Below, piece by piece: positions 1-7,275 of a stretch of 14,796 bases of DNA; the stretch's first letter is position 1; each line of letters opens with the position of its first letter. The DNA is taken from positions 1-14,796 of the forward strand of contig CAAEUW010000004.1 of assembly GCA_900759325.1 (NCBI GenBank), given 5' to 3'. Source of the stretch: an uncultured Peptostreptococcus sp. Its GTDB lineage: Bacteria > Bacillota > Clostridia > Peptostreptococcales > Peptostreptococcaceae. The position numbers were made by a program, and so were the translations under genes. The notes under the pieces were generated by a model that saw nothing but the letters and a program-made list of their open reading frames with translations, ran no database searches and was not told where the DNA came from.

Positions 1-2378
1 TCAGATGTACCGTACCTATCTACACCGGCTATTCTTTCTACATCCTTATCCTTGTCATAGGCCTTTAGGTCTCCTCTTACCTTTTCAGATATAGAATCTG
101 GACCACCTACTATGATTACTTCTTCGGCACCTAGTCTCTTGATTTCTGTAGCAACTCTTGGGTCAAGCTTATTTGTAGGATTAAGTAAAATAGGAGCATC
201 TTTAAGTTTGGCAAGGACAGATGAAGTCATAGAGTCTGGAAACAAGTCATGCCTAACCACTATAACTGTTTTAGCCTTATCATAATACTTTTTAGATATA
301 TTAATTCCTGTTTCTATCCTATCAGGACCATCTATCCTACCAGGATTTGGATTATTTGGGTTATTTGGTTTTGAAGGGTCATACTTATATGCTGCCTTCA
401 GATAAACATTTCCCGTTAATTTGTTTGATATATTAACTTCTGTTGGAGAATTTTTTTCCCAACGAGGGTTATTATCATTATACCAACCAATAATTGGGTG
501 ATTTGAACCATCAGTCGTAAGGAATGTATTCATTTCTTTAGCATCAGCCAAAATAATACCATTATCAGGGCTTCCGCCTTCTTGGTTTATAATATCATCT
601 GCTGCAACCTTAGCTGTATTATTGGCTAAAATTGCACCCTTTTGAATTTCTGCTTTAGCCTTTTTATTGAATAAGCCACCTCCAGCTTTTTCTGCAGAGT
701 TGTCTACAATAGCTGTACCCTTTAAAATCTTAAGAGTAGCATCAGTATTATAAATTCCTCCACCAACAATTTCAGCTTTATTCCCATATATTCTAGCTCC
801 ATCTAGTGTTAATGTTGCCCAATCATCATTAAATAATCCAGCCCCTCCAACAGCTACGTTACCTGTAATCAGAGCATCTTGTAGGATTGCATTTCCTGCC
901 TGGACATATATGCCACCGCCACCATGGGCAGCTTTATTGTTGATTATACTACCCTTTTTTATAGTGATAATTCCACCACGGCTATAGATGCCACCGCCAC
1001 CTTTTTTTATTGTTGTATTGCTAGAAATTTCTCCACCTTCCATGATAATTGTACCTGGAGCAGTAACGATTGACCCATTTAGTCCACGACTATTGTAAAT
1101 ACCCCCACCAATTCTTGCAGTATTATTAGAAATTTTACCACCCTTGATTGTAAGTATTCCACTATTATTTATACCTCCGCCAGAGCTTATGCTAGTGTTA
1201 TTGATAATGCTACCAGCCTCAATAACCATAGTTCCAATAGGAGAGTTAGTAACTCCTCCACCCTCGGCTGTATCAACTAGTGTCTTATTTTCAGAGATAA
1301 GACCTCCCTTAAGAGTCAGGTCACCAGTATTATATATACCACCAGCACTTGATTTTGCTGTATTCGATATGATTTTAGTGTCTCCTATTGTTGCTGAACC
1401 TTTATCAATATAAATTCCTCCGCCTTGCTCTGCATAATTTTCAGAAATTATACCGCCATTTAAAGTTGTTCTTCCATTCTTAACATATATTCCTCCACCA
1501 CGAGGATAACGATCCACTTTCCTTGTTGAGTATTCTATAGAATTTTTTGAAATACTTCCACCTTCCATATAGAAGCTTGCATTATTCAAATAAATAGCAC
1601 CACCATTTATATTATATGCGCTTGTCTGGATAGTCTTGTTAGAGTAAATACTTCCTCCATAAATGTTAACGCTTATGTTAGTACCACTAGTACTGCCATC
1701 TCCAAAAATAGCTCCTCCTGCCTTATATGGTAGGACTTCATTATCATCTAATGTAATTTCATTATTATTTATCTCTCCGCCATACATATTAAATTGACCA
1801 TTGGCAATCTTAAGTGCTGAACCATCAATATTTTTATCGGCCTTAATACCACTTATAGCGACACCAGAATACATATTTAGGGTTCCAGTAGATTTATCGC
1901 CAGCATCATTTCCAATAATTATTGGGGAAATTGATCGATAAATTGAATCTTTACTGGTAATCGTAAGTTTGTTTTCACTTTCAGCTTTAGTTTTGTTACC
2001 TAAAGATAATATGGCGTTTTTTTCAACGTGGATATATGAACCCAACTTACTGTCACCAAGGTTAATTTTATTTCCATTTCCTAAAATAAGTGTATTCTTT
2101 TGTATTTTCGCAATATAGCCACCACTTGCTTCACTTGGAAACTCAATGTCATTTTTAATGCTTATAGTATATTCTGCGGCACCACTAGTACTACTATTTA
2201 TAGTTGTAATTGCGTTTTTAAAGTCCTGAAAATTATTTACTTCGTATGTATTTGAACCCGAATCTGCAAAAATATTCATTGGTATCAAGGACATAATCAA
2301 AGCAAATACAAGTATAAAACTAGTTAAGTTTGAAAGTTTGAAATTTTTTTTAATCAACTTTATCCTTCTTTCTTTCAT
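1..2378 (-). CDS. Secreted beta-helix repeat surface protein with CWB2 wall anchor (partial, 3' end missing)
   Basis: I translated this frame by hand: it is open from an ATG at 2378 to the window edge, about 792 codons, with the C-terminus missing. Residues 1-38 form a signal peptide (basic start, hydrophobic core, likely cleavage after IFA). Residues 218-590 carry thirteen units with a GG(G/A)I(Y/F) motif, usually paired with an I-S/I-x-N-x-A motif. This resembles the GGAI/FxxN repeats of chlamydial Pmp proteins and predicts a right-handed beta-helix. A short GWYND...VYLKAAYK segment, like a Listeria-Bacteroides repeat, and a Pro/Asn linker follow. From about residue 680 there is one CWB2 repeat (RIDGPDR, VIIVGG) and the start of a second (RIAGVDRYGT). 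It is probably an adhesin held non-covalently on the wall. The ATG lacks a good ribosome site; a TTG at 2357 has one. The function is inferred from the fold only. Confidence 0.88.
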   Translation of the reverse strand, partial: MKERRIKLIKKNFKLSNLTSFILVFALIMSLIPMNIFADSGSNTYEVNNFQDFKNAITTINSSTSGAAEYTISIKNDIEFPSEASGGYIAKIQKNTLILGNGNKINLGDSKLGSYIHVEKNAILSLGNKTKAESENKLTITSKDSIYRSISPIIIGNDAGDKSTGTLNMYSGVAISGIKADKNIDGSALKIANGQFNMYGGEINNNEITLDDNEVLPYKAGGAIFGDGSTSGTNISVNIYGGSIYSNKTIQTSAYNINGGAIYLNNASFYMEGGSISKNSIEYSTRKVDRYPRGGGIYVKNGRTTLNGGIISENYAEQGGGIYIDKGSATIGDTKIISNTAKSSAGGIYNTGDLTLKGGLISENKTLVDTAEGGGVTNSPIGTMVIEAGSIINNTSISSGGGINNSGILTIKGGKISNNTARIGGGIYNSRGLNGSIVTAPGTIIMEGGEISSNTTIKKGGGGIYSRGGIITIKKGSIINNKAAHGGGGIYVQAGNAILQDALITGNVAVGGAGLFNDDWATLTLDGARIYGNKAEIVGGGIYNTDATLKILKGTAIVDNSAEKAGGGLFNKKAKAEIQKGAILANNTAKVAADDIINQEGGSPDNGIILADAKEMNTFLTTDGSNHPIIGWYNDNNPRWEKNSPTEVNISNKLTGNVYLKAAYKYDPSKPNNPNNPNPGRIDGPDRIETGINISKKYYDKAKTVIVVRHDLFPDSMTSSVLAKLKDAPILLNPTNKLDPRVATEIKRLGAEEVIIVGGPDSISEKVRGDLKAYDKDKDVERIAGVDRYGTS
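610..1725 (-). repeat. Thirteen Pmp-like beta-helix coding repeats
   Basis: These are degenerate repeats of about 25-35 codons inside the surface protein gene. On the minus strand each unit encodes GGGIYN or a variant (GGAIF, GGAIY, GGGVT, GGGIN, GAGLF, GGGLF), usually after an N-x-A/T turn. At the DNA level they appear on the plus strand as recurring 'ccaccacc' or 'tcctccacc' blocks. The units differ clearly from each other, so this is an old protein repeat and not a recent DNA amplification. Confidence 0.8.
2363..2369 (-). promoter_or_regulatory. Shine-Dalgarno site favouring a TTG start at 2357
   Basis: The minus strand reads AGAAGGA, 5 nt before a TTG codon at 2357-2355. This TTG is in frame with, and 7 codons inside, the ATG at 2378. 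The ATG itself is preceded by GAAAAGTAGATATT, a poor ribosome site. Starting at the TTG leaves an intact signal peptide (MIKKNFKLSNL...). Either start is possible. Confidence 0.45.
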
Positions 2379-2383
2379 AATAT

Positions 2384-2728
2384 CTACTTTTCAACTGCTG
2401 GATCTTCTACAACCGATTCCTCTAATTTAGGTTCTTCCTTATCGAAGTCCTGCATAGACACTACGAAGCTGTCTAGATCGTCATCCGCTTCTTCATCTCC
2501 ATCAAAGTCACGAGCATTCTTTCTATCTATCAGGTCTTCGATAGTATCTCTTAGGGCCTCAAGATCTTCCAGCTCAAAATCTTCATCATCGAAATCCTCG
2601 AAATCAGCCTCATAATGTAATTTTTCACGAAGGAATTCATTTACTTCTTCTTCGTTGTCCTTATATAGTTTGTAACCAAGAGCACCAGCCGCAAGACCAA
2701 GTGCTGTACCAAATAGTATTTTTTTCAT
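2384..2728 (-). CDS. Small acidic membrane-anchored protein, YtxH-like
   Basis: The protein has 114 residues. Residues 1-20 (MKKILFGTALGLAAGALGYK) are a basic start plus one hydrophobic segment with a glycine zipper (G7, G11, G15, G18), so it is probably a single-pass membrane protein. The rest is extremely acidic, about 40 Asp/Glu in under 95 residues, and predicted helical with little hydrophobic core. The layout recalls small YtxH-like proteins, but I cannot assign it to a family. The ATG has an excellent GGAGGT site. Its stop lies 5 bp before the ATG of the surface protein gene (26 bp before the alternative TTG), so the two are almost certainly co-transcribed. A role in secretion or envelope assembly of that protein is only a guess from position. 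Confidence 0.8.
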   Translation of the reverse strand: MKKILFGTALGLAAGALGYKLYKDNEEEVNEFLREKLHYEADFEDFDDEDFELEDLEALRDTIEDLIDRKNARDFDGDEEADDDLDSFVVSMQDFDKEEPKLEESVVEDPAVEK

Positions 2729-2842
2729 AATTTACCTCCATTATCATTATATGAAAATTTTATATTGGGTAGATAACCCCCATATTTTAAAATTAAAATT
2801 GACCAATTTAATAAATACTTCATAGATATTTAAGTGATAAAA

Positions 2843-3583
2843 TCAAGAAATCTCTAATCCACATTCAATTAAAAATTGATGAGGGTTCTCAAACATGTAT
2901 TGCATATGACTCATACCATCAATTATTTTTATCTTACCGGCTCCCAGTGATTTAATTTCTGGGAGGTTGATTTTAGCTTTATCCTTTTCTCCAAATAAGA
3001 AAACAATGCTTGTATCATCCCTGTATAGTCTTGATGGTAGTGTATAATCGTAGCAAGAAAAGGCAATTTTCTTTAAGCAGTCATTGTCAATACCACTATA
3101 AACATCAATACAATGCTGTTCATCTTCCTTGTTTAGATACCTATATTTTTTAGCCTTATTAAAGAATTCCTTTGGATGCCTCTTAAGGCCATTAGAGGTC
3201 TTTTTCATTTCCATATATAACTTTAGACCCTGTATTCTGCTACACTTCATAGCAGGTGCGTCCAGGGCAGCCTTATCAATTTTTAGATTAATGTCCTTTA
3301 ATATTTCAAAAGCAACTGAAGTTCCATAGGATGACCCCAATAAAAATGCTATCCTATCAATATTATGCTCTTTTAACCAATCAATAATCTTATCCGATTG
3401 GCACCTTGCAGATACAAAATCAGAATGAGGATAGTCAAGCCCCTCCAAATTCGGTATCACAACATAATAGTCCTTTATAAGTAAGGGTAAAATTGTCCTA
3501 TAACTAGTGACTCCTGGGTAAAAAATGCTATGTACTAAAAGTGCCACGGGTTTTTTAGAATCACCAAAAGTTTGAACATTCAT
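2843..3583 (-). CDS. Alpha/beta hydrolase family protein
   Basis: The protein has 246 residues from the chosen ATG. It has an N-terminal strand followed by LLVHS-x-FYPG (oxyanion region), the nucleophile elbow G-S-S-Y-G with Ser85, a candidate acid Asp201 in FGEKD, and a C-terminal catalytic His226 in GMSHMQ. This is a complete Ser-Asp-His set in the usual order. A lid-like helical stretch lies between about residues 110 and 175. No signal peptide is visible, so it is probably a cytoplasmic esterase, lipase or peptidase-like enzyme; the substrate cannot be told. A TTG six codons upstream (3601) is in frame, but the ribosome site TGGAGGAA falls between it and this ATG, so ATG 3583 is preferred. 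There are 99 bp to the upstream CWB2 gene with a candidate -10 box, so it may have its own transcript. Confidence 0.85.
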   Translation of the reverse strand: MNVQTFGDSKKPVALLVHSIFYPGVTSYRTILPLLIKDYYVVIPNLEGLDYPHSDFVSARCQSDKIIDWLKEHNIDRIAFLLGSSYGTSVAFEILKDINLKIDKAALDAPAMKCSRIQGLKLYMEMKKTSNGLKRHPKEFFNKAKKYRYLNKEDEQHCIDVYSGIDNDCLKKIAFSCYDYTLPSRLYRDDTSIVFLFGEKDKAKINLPEIKSLGAGKIKIIDGMSHMQYMFENPHQFLIECGLEIS

Positions 3584-3592
3584 GTTTAAGTT

Positions 3593-3597
3593 CCTCC
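3593..3597 (-). promoter_or_regulatory. Ribosome binding site that sets the hydrolase start
   Basis: GGAGG on the minus strand, 9 nt before ATG 3583. It lies inside the longer TTG-started reading frame, which argues against the upstream start. Confidence 0.7.
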
Positions 3598-3622
3598 ACA
3601 AAATCTTTTATAGCTTCTCTAA

Positions 3623-3628
3623 ATTATA
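3623..3628 (-). promoter_or_regulatory. Candidate -10 box for the hydrolase gene
   Basis: TATAAT on the minus strand, about 40 nt before the ATG. No convincing -35 hexamer is seen at 16-18 bp (ACTTTT at best), so this is a weak call based on one good hexamer in an AT-rich gap. Confidence 0.35.
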
Positions 3629-3682
3629 ATACCCCTATAATCGTTAAAAGTAAAGTATTTAGAAATTTTTTATTCATGCCAA

Positions 3683-4840
3683 TTAATTTATGACAGGTCT
3701 CCCGTCATCATCTAGTATAGCCTTTCCGTCAGCATCTAGCTTTACACCTGAAACAACCTTGTCCCTTTCAAGTATACCTTCCTCATTATAGTAGAACTTA
3801 TCATATCCATAAGGCGACCTACTTGCCTGGTAGAGCCAGCCCTTAAATATGCTTGCATTCGAAAACCTATAGGTCTGACTCTCAGTGTCAAAGCCTACAT
3901 CATTAGAAGCCGAATAAGAGTAATTATACTTGTCCATAATAGAATTAATGGTCAAACCACTTACTGAATTTATGCCACCTACTACTGTAATATTGTCACG
4001 ATTGGCACTTTGTTCTATAGCATTGTCATCTACCCTAGCTGAACATAGTAGGACTCCAGTATCAATCATGCTTGCCATGGATGATGCTGACAAGGCATCT
4101 GGAAAGTCCCTTCCACTTGCAATAAGTAGGTTCTTTGGATCTATTATAGAAAGTATTTGATTGCAGGTCTGGTACCTATTGCTACCTGCTATCCTCTTAC
4201 CATATGCATTTATAATTGAATTTTTTCCACCTACTGTATATAAGACCCTATAGTCTTTTAGAAATTCTAGTTTTTTCCTACCATCTACTAGTAGTAGGCT
4301 AGTTTTAGTTTTTGCTACAAGTCCACTAGTAGATAGGGCATCAGGGAAGTTTCTTCCATCAGCTATGCAGAGATTTTTATTTCCAACCCTTTCAACAACC
4401 TTCAAGCTTGTATCGTACCTATCGCTTCCCTCTATCCTTTCTACCTGAAAGAACTTTAGTAAGGCTGCTTCATACCCCCTGTCTACAGAATTTTCACCAC
4501 CTACTATGATTACATTTTTTATCTTCCTATTTAAGAGTTCTGCAGCAAATTTTCTATGCTCAAAGACATCTGAACTAGGTTTAACTAATATAATATTTGC
4601 CTTATGCTTACTTGCAAGACTAATAGCTGATAGGGCATCTGGAAAGTCTTTACCACTAACTACTATGGCCATATCAGACTTATGGTGGTCAGCAACATTC
4701 AAGGACGTCTGATACCTATCAGGTCCATCTATCCTCCTAATTGCTGCTGCATCGGCCCTTATCAAGAAAATTCCAGTAAATATAAGACCTAGTCCCAAAT
4801 ATATTACTCCCTTTCTAAATTTTATCTTACTTAAAATCAT
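3683..4840 (-). CDS. Secreted cell-wall-binding protein with three CWB2 repeats
   Basis: The protein has 385 residues. Residues 1-31 are a signal peptide (basic N-terminus, GLGLIFTGIFLI core, ADA cleavage site). Three CWB2 repeats follow at roughly 34-130, 132-215 and 216-297. Each starts R(R/I)x-G-(P/S)-(D/N)RY-(Q/D)T and contains DFPDALS or NFPDALS and VGG-x-NS. Three tandem CWB2 units form the usual wall-binding module known from Clostridioides difficile cell wall proteins, where they bind an anionic wall polymer. The remaining 85 or so residues are a small unassigned domain with a GWLYQASRSPYGYDKFYY core and two short tandem DxDG(K/R)xx(I) units. There is no recognisable enzyme domain. 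The start overlaps the stop of the upstream exonuclease gene as ATGA, with GAGGGGG ahead of it, implying coupled translation. Confidence 0.9.
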   Translation of the reverse strand: MILSKIKFRKGVIYLGLGLIFTGIFLIRADAAAIRRIDGPDRYQTSLNVADHHKSDMAIVVSGKDFPDALSAISLASKHKANIILVKPSSDVFEHRKFAAELLNRKIKNVIIVGGENSVDRGYEAALLKFFQVERIEGSDRYDTSLKVVERVGNKNLCIADGRNFPDALSTSGLVAKTKTSLLLVDGRKKLEFLKDYRVLYTVGGKNSIINAYGKRIAGSNRYQTCNQILSIIDPKNLLIASGRDFPDALSASSMASMIDTGVLLCSARVDDNAIEQSANRDNITVVGGINSVSGLTINSIMDKYNYSYSASNDVGFDTESQTYRFSNASIFKGWLYQASRSPYGYDKFYYNEEGILERDKVVSGVKLDADGKAILDDDGRPVIN

Positions 4841-6219
4841 ATATCCCCCTCATCAAATTCTGTTATTTCCCAGAATTTTTTTTCATTTATTACATTTATA
4901 TTGTGTCCAAGAGCTAGATAGGCCAATACTATTTCATGTTCTTTGGAATCATAGAATACAGGCTTATCATAACCCTCTCCCACTATAACATAATCTATTT
5001 GACTAGATATTTCCTCGTATACTATTGCACCCATGCCTCTTAGTCTCTTTTCTATACTTCCCTTAGACTCGTAATTAAAATCATTATATAGGTAAATTCT
5101 CTTATCCTTAAAGTCAATACAAGACAGAGGGTCATTGTACTCCCAATCATCTATTGACTCGAAATTTTTTAATATTGTAGCAAGCTCTCCAAAAGACATA
5201 ATCCTTACAGACCTGCCCAATCTATTTAAATCGACTATTTTTTTTATATATTGTTTATCAAGGTCACCTGTATAGTAGATGAAGTTTTTGACTATATAGT
5301 AGTCAGTTTCCAAATCCAAAGAGTTGGTTAATTTTATATTGTACTCATCTAACAACTTCTTAAAGTCTGGCGTATTTTTTAATTTAATCTTATTTGAAAG
5401 GCAAAATTTGGAATTGAAAAAGTCTAGGTCCAGCCTCTTGTCCTCTAAATATGCCTTCCTTTTCAAACTCCAGTTTTTGGAATTAATGCTATTCATGACC
5501 CTATTTTTTAAGATCCTATTTTGCTTTAAAAGTGCCCTATCCATCCACTGGAAAAACTCTGTACCATAATTATCTCCGTACTTTGATTTTAGGTCAGATA
5601 AGATGGAAAGGTAGGATAAGTGAGTTCTATAGGCGTCTGATCTTGCCCTATGTACTCCTATATTTTTTATATTGAGATAGCCACATAGGCGTATTAGAGA
5701 AAATTTTTCTCCATAGATAAATTCCCCTAGGTCAAAGGTATCAATACAAGGATTCTCAAAATCCTTACCCAAAATCCTATCAAAGGCATCCTTGATTTCA
5801 CGTATATCATTGCCCATACCATGCCCTATTACAGGTAGATTTCCTATAAAGTTATAAAATTTCTTAATGACACTATACTCATTTTCTGCTGAAAAAATCA
5901 TATCATTAGATATTCCTGTTAAGTCCTCTATAAATTCGTCTATATAATAAATCTCCTGTCCATCAACATTTACAGTAGACTTGACCCTGCTATGCTTATC
6001 CCTCCTATTAGGCCTATTCTTATTATCTAATACCTTATAATCCGGAGGCTTAACCAGGCTAGAAAACTCATCAATGACTTCACCATCTACTACCTTTAGG
6101 GCTGCTAGTTCGATTATATAATTTAGACAGTAATTGCCAGTTAATTCTAAATCTACTGCTACATATGTTTTTGGAAGTGTTTTCAATTTATGGTCGTATT
6201 TATTGCATTTAATCGTCAA
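4837..6219 (-). CDS. DEDDh 3'-5' exonuclease (DnaQ-like) with C-terminal BRCT-like domain
   Basis: The protein has 460 residues. The N-terminal exonuclease domain (about 18-215) shows Exo I D23-L-E25, Exo II H133-G-M-G-N-D138 and Exo III H190-R-A-R-S-D195-A, so all DEDDh catalytic positions are present. Exo II is unusual, since most relatives have HNxxFD. An insertion at about 60-95 carries a basic stretch (NRPNRRDKHSR). After a helical, Lys-rich middle, residues about 365-455 look like a BRCT domain (FKDKRIYLY, LRGMGAIVYEE, IDYVIVGEG). It probably trims DNA or RNA 3' ends in repair or nucleic acid turnover; the target is unknown, and PolC nearby has its own proofreading domain. The start is TTG, chosen because AGGAGG lies 6 nt upstream and the only nearby ATG runs into a stop. 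Confidence 0.82.
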   Translation of the reverse strand: MTIKCNKYDHKLKTLPKTYVAVDLELTGNYCLNYIIELAALKVVDGEVIDEFSSLVKPPDYKVLDNKNRPNRRDKHSRVKSTVNVDGQEIYYIDEFIEDLTGISNDMIFSAENEYSVIKKFYNFIGNLPVIGHGMGNDIREIKDAFDRILGKDFENPCIDTFDLGEFIYGEKFSLIRLCGYLNIKNIGVHRARSDAYRTHLSYLSILSDLKSKYGDNYGTEFFQWMDRALLKQNRILKNRVMNSINSKNWSLKRKAYLEDKRLDLDFFNSKFCLSNKIKLKNTPDFKKLLDEYNIKLTNSLDLETDYYIVKNFIYYTGDLDKQYIKKIVDLNRLGRSVRIMSFGELATILKNFESIDDWEYNDPLSCIDFKDKRIYLYNDFNYESKGSIEKRLRGMGAIVYEEISSQIDYVIVGEGYDKPVFYDSKEHEIVLAYLALGHNINVINEKKFWEITEFDEGDI

Positions 6220-6225
6220 AACATT

Positions 6226-6231
6226 CCTCCT
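6226..6231 (-). promoter_or_regulatory. Ribosome binding site supporting the TTG start of the exonuclease
   Basis: AGGAGG on the minus strand, 6 nt from the TTG at 6219. An ATG in between (AATGTTTTGA) is out of frame and stops after two codons, so TTG is the only start this site can serve. Confidence 0.7.
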
Positions 6232-6255
6232 AGAAAACTTTTTCTCTCTATTAAT

Positions 6256-6264
6256 ATTATAACA
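6256..6264 (-). promoter_or_regulatory. Candidate extended -10 promoter for the exonuclease-CWB2 pair
   Basis: The minus strand reads TGTTATAAT, an extended -10 box (TG-n-TATAAT), about 40 nt before the TTG start. The -35 region is weak, as is usual for extended -10 promoters. It sits back to back with the plus-strand promoter of the YihY/BrkB gene. Confidence 0.45.
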
Positions 6265-6268
6265 TAAG

Positions 6269-6299
6269 TTGAGTTTTTTAGATTATAATGTGTTAAAAT
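6269..6299 (+). promoter_or_regulatory. Candidate promoter for the YihY/BrkB gene
   Basis: TTGAGT (6269-6274) and an extended -10 TGTTAAAAT (6291-6299) are separated by 19 bp. The spacer is slightly long, but the TG motif can compensate. A competing TATAAT at 6284-6289 lacks a good -35. Confidence 0.35.
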
Positions 6300-6326
6300 A
6301 TATTAAAGTAGTATTGGGAGGTAATT

Positions 6327-7178
6327 ATGAAAACTCTTAAAAAATATATGGATAAAAGCAAATATTTAGTAGGACAATTAAATATAACAGATATTTTTTC
6401 AAGATCGGCAGGTGTTGCCTACTATTTGACATTGTCTATATTCCCATCAGTAATGTTTTTGATGTGTGCCTTTGCCTATATGCCATCTATAATAGGGGAT
6501 TTTGTTGAAGCCTCAATTAGGACTAATGTTCCTGCTGGAGCATCTAATATTCTCCTTTTAGTGGTGGATTCAGCAATCAACAATAGGAGTTTAAGGCTAC
6601 TGGAAATCACCTTTTTAATTGCTGTTTGGACCTTCTCAAAGGCAGTTAAGAACCTTATAATAGGTCAAAATGAAGCCTATAATTTTTCTGAAACCAGGTC
6701 CTTTATAAAGAGAAACCTATTAGCTTTTTTATATGCAATTGCTTTTTTTGTGGCAGTAATACTTGCCGTTGTATTTTTTGTATATGGAGGAAAGTTCGCA
6801 AACATAATCAGGGATAGCCTAGATGAATTCTATATACTAACCCTTATATATAACTTTATAAGATTCGTTGTACCAATAGTATTTATATTATTAATATTTC
6901 TTAATTTTTATATATTCGGTCCTTGCAAACCTATAAAAATTAAACAGGCCTTACCTGGTGCATTTATTACGACTATACTTTGGACTCTATTATCGATTGG
7001 ATACTCCTATTATATTAATAATTTTAGTAACTATAGAGAGATATACGGTAATATATCGACTATAATCGTTCTTATGACCTGGATATATCTGTGCAGTATT
7101 TCCATTACGATCGGCTACAAAATAAATGCCCTACACTATTGGAAGAATGACTATAATAATAAAAGAAAACTAAAATAA
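6327..7178 (+). CDS. YihY/BrkB (UPF0761) family inner membrane protein
   Basis: The protein has 283 residues. Six hydrophobic segments lie at about 28-50, 92-112, 130-155, 168-198, 208-230 and 240-262. Family hallmarks are visible: AYYLTLSIFPSVMFL in the first segment, PGAFITTILW in the fifth, and the closing TWIYLCSISITIGYKINAL, which matches the W-(L/I)-Y...G-x-(E/K)-(I/L)-N-A signature. Length is typical. This family was once called ribonuclease BN by mistake; it is an integral membrane protein of unsettled function. The start ATG has a GGGAGG site 6-7 nt upstream. It is the only plus-strand gene in the window, is divergent from the exonuclease gene, and is followed directly by a long hairpin terminator. 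Confidence 0.9.
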   Translation: MKTLKKYMDKSKYLVGQLNITDIFSRSAGVAYYLTLSIFPSVMFLMCAFAYMPSIIGDFVEASIRTNVPAGASNILLLVVDSAINNRSLRLLEITFLIAVWTFSKAVKNLIIGQNEAYNFSETRSFIKRNLLAFLYAIAFFVAVILAVVFFVYGGKFANIIRDSLDEFYILTLIYNFIRFVVPIVFILLIFLNFYIFGPCKPIKIKQALPGAFITTILWTLLSIGYSYYINNFSNYREIYGNISTIIVLMTWIYLCSISITIGYKINALHYWKNDYNNKRKLK

Positions 7179-7245
7179 AGAGGTTGCCTATATGGACCCC
7201 AAGGAATAGAATTTTCTAAGTCCTGGACCATGTGGCAACCTCTTT
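7177..7245. terminator. Long bidirectional hairpin terminator between convergent genes
   Basis: The outer stem AAAGAGGTTGCC (7177-7188) pairs perfectly with GGCAACCTCTTT (7234-7245). Inside, ATGG/CCAT, CCA/TGG, GGA/TCC and TAGAA/TTCTA continue the pairing with small bulges, so nearly the whole 69 nt folds into one rod. It begins at the stop codon of the YihY/BrkB gene and ends 30 bp from the stop of the EamA transporter. A TTTT tail follows on the plus strand and TTTATTTTAGTTTTC on the minus strand, so it can end transcription both ways. Confidence 0.8.
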
Positions 7246-7275
7246 TAAAATTAAAGCATATATAAATTTGTGTAT

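Noticed and set aside
1144..1413. Plus-strand open frame rich in Pro, Ile and Val opposite the surface protein
   Set aside because: It is the antisense shadow of the beta-helix repeats; Gly-Gly-Gly codons read as Pro/Thr on the other strand. It has no ribosome site, and the minus-strand frame is open through the whole region with clear motifs.
600..1730. Regularly spaced similar short sequences that could suggest a CRISPR or tandem DNA array
   Set aside because: The copies are degenerate at the DNA level, their spacing varies, and they stay in one reading frame encoding GGGIY motifs. They are protein repeats.
2767..2779. Small hairpin GGGT-AGATA-ACCC ahead of the acidic protein gene
   Set aside because: A 4-bp stem without a T-run is too weak to call a terminator or regulatory element.
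3584..3601. Upstream TTG start for the alpha/beta hydrolase
   Set aside because: The ribosome binding site falls inside this extension, so the ATG at 3583 is the better start.
6327..7178. Annotation of the membrane protein as ribonuclease BN
   Set aside because: That name came from an old misassignment of YihY; the sequence has six membrane segments and no nuclease motif.
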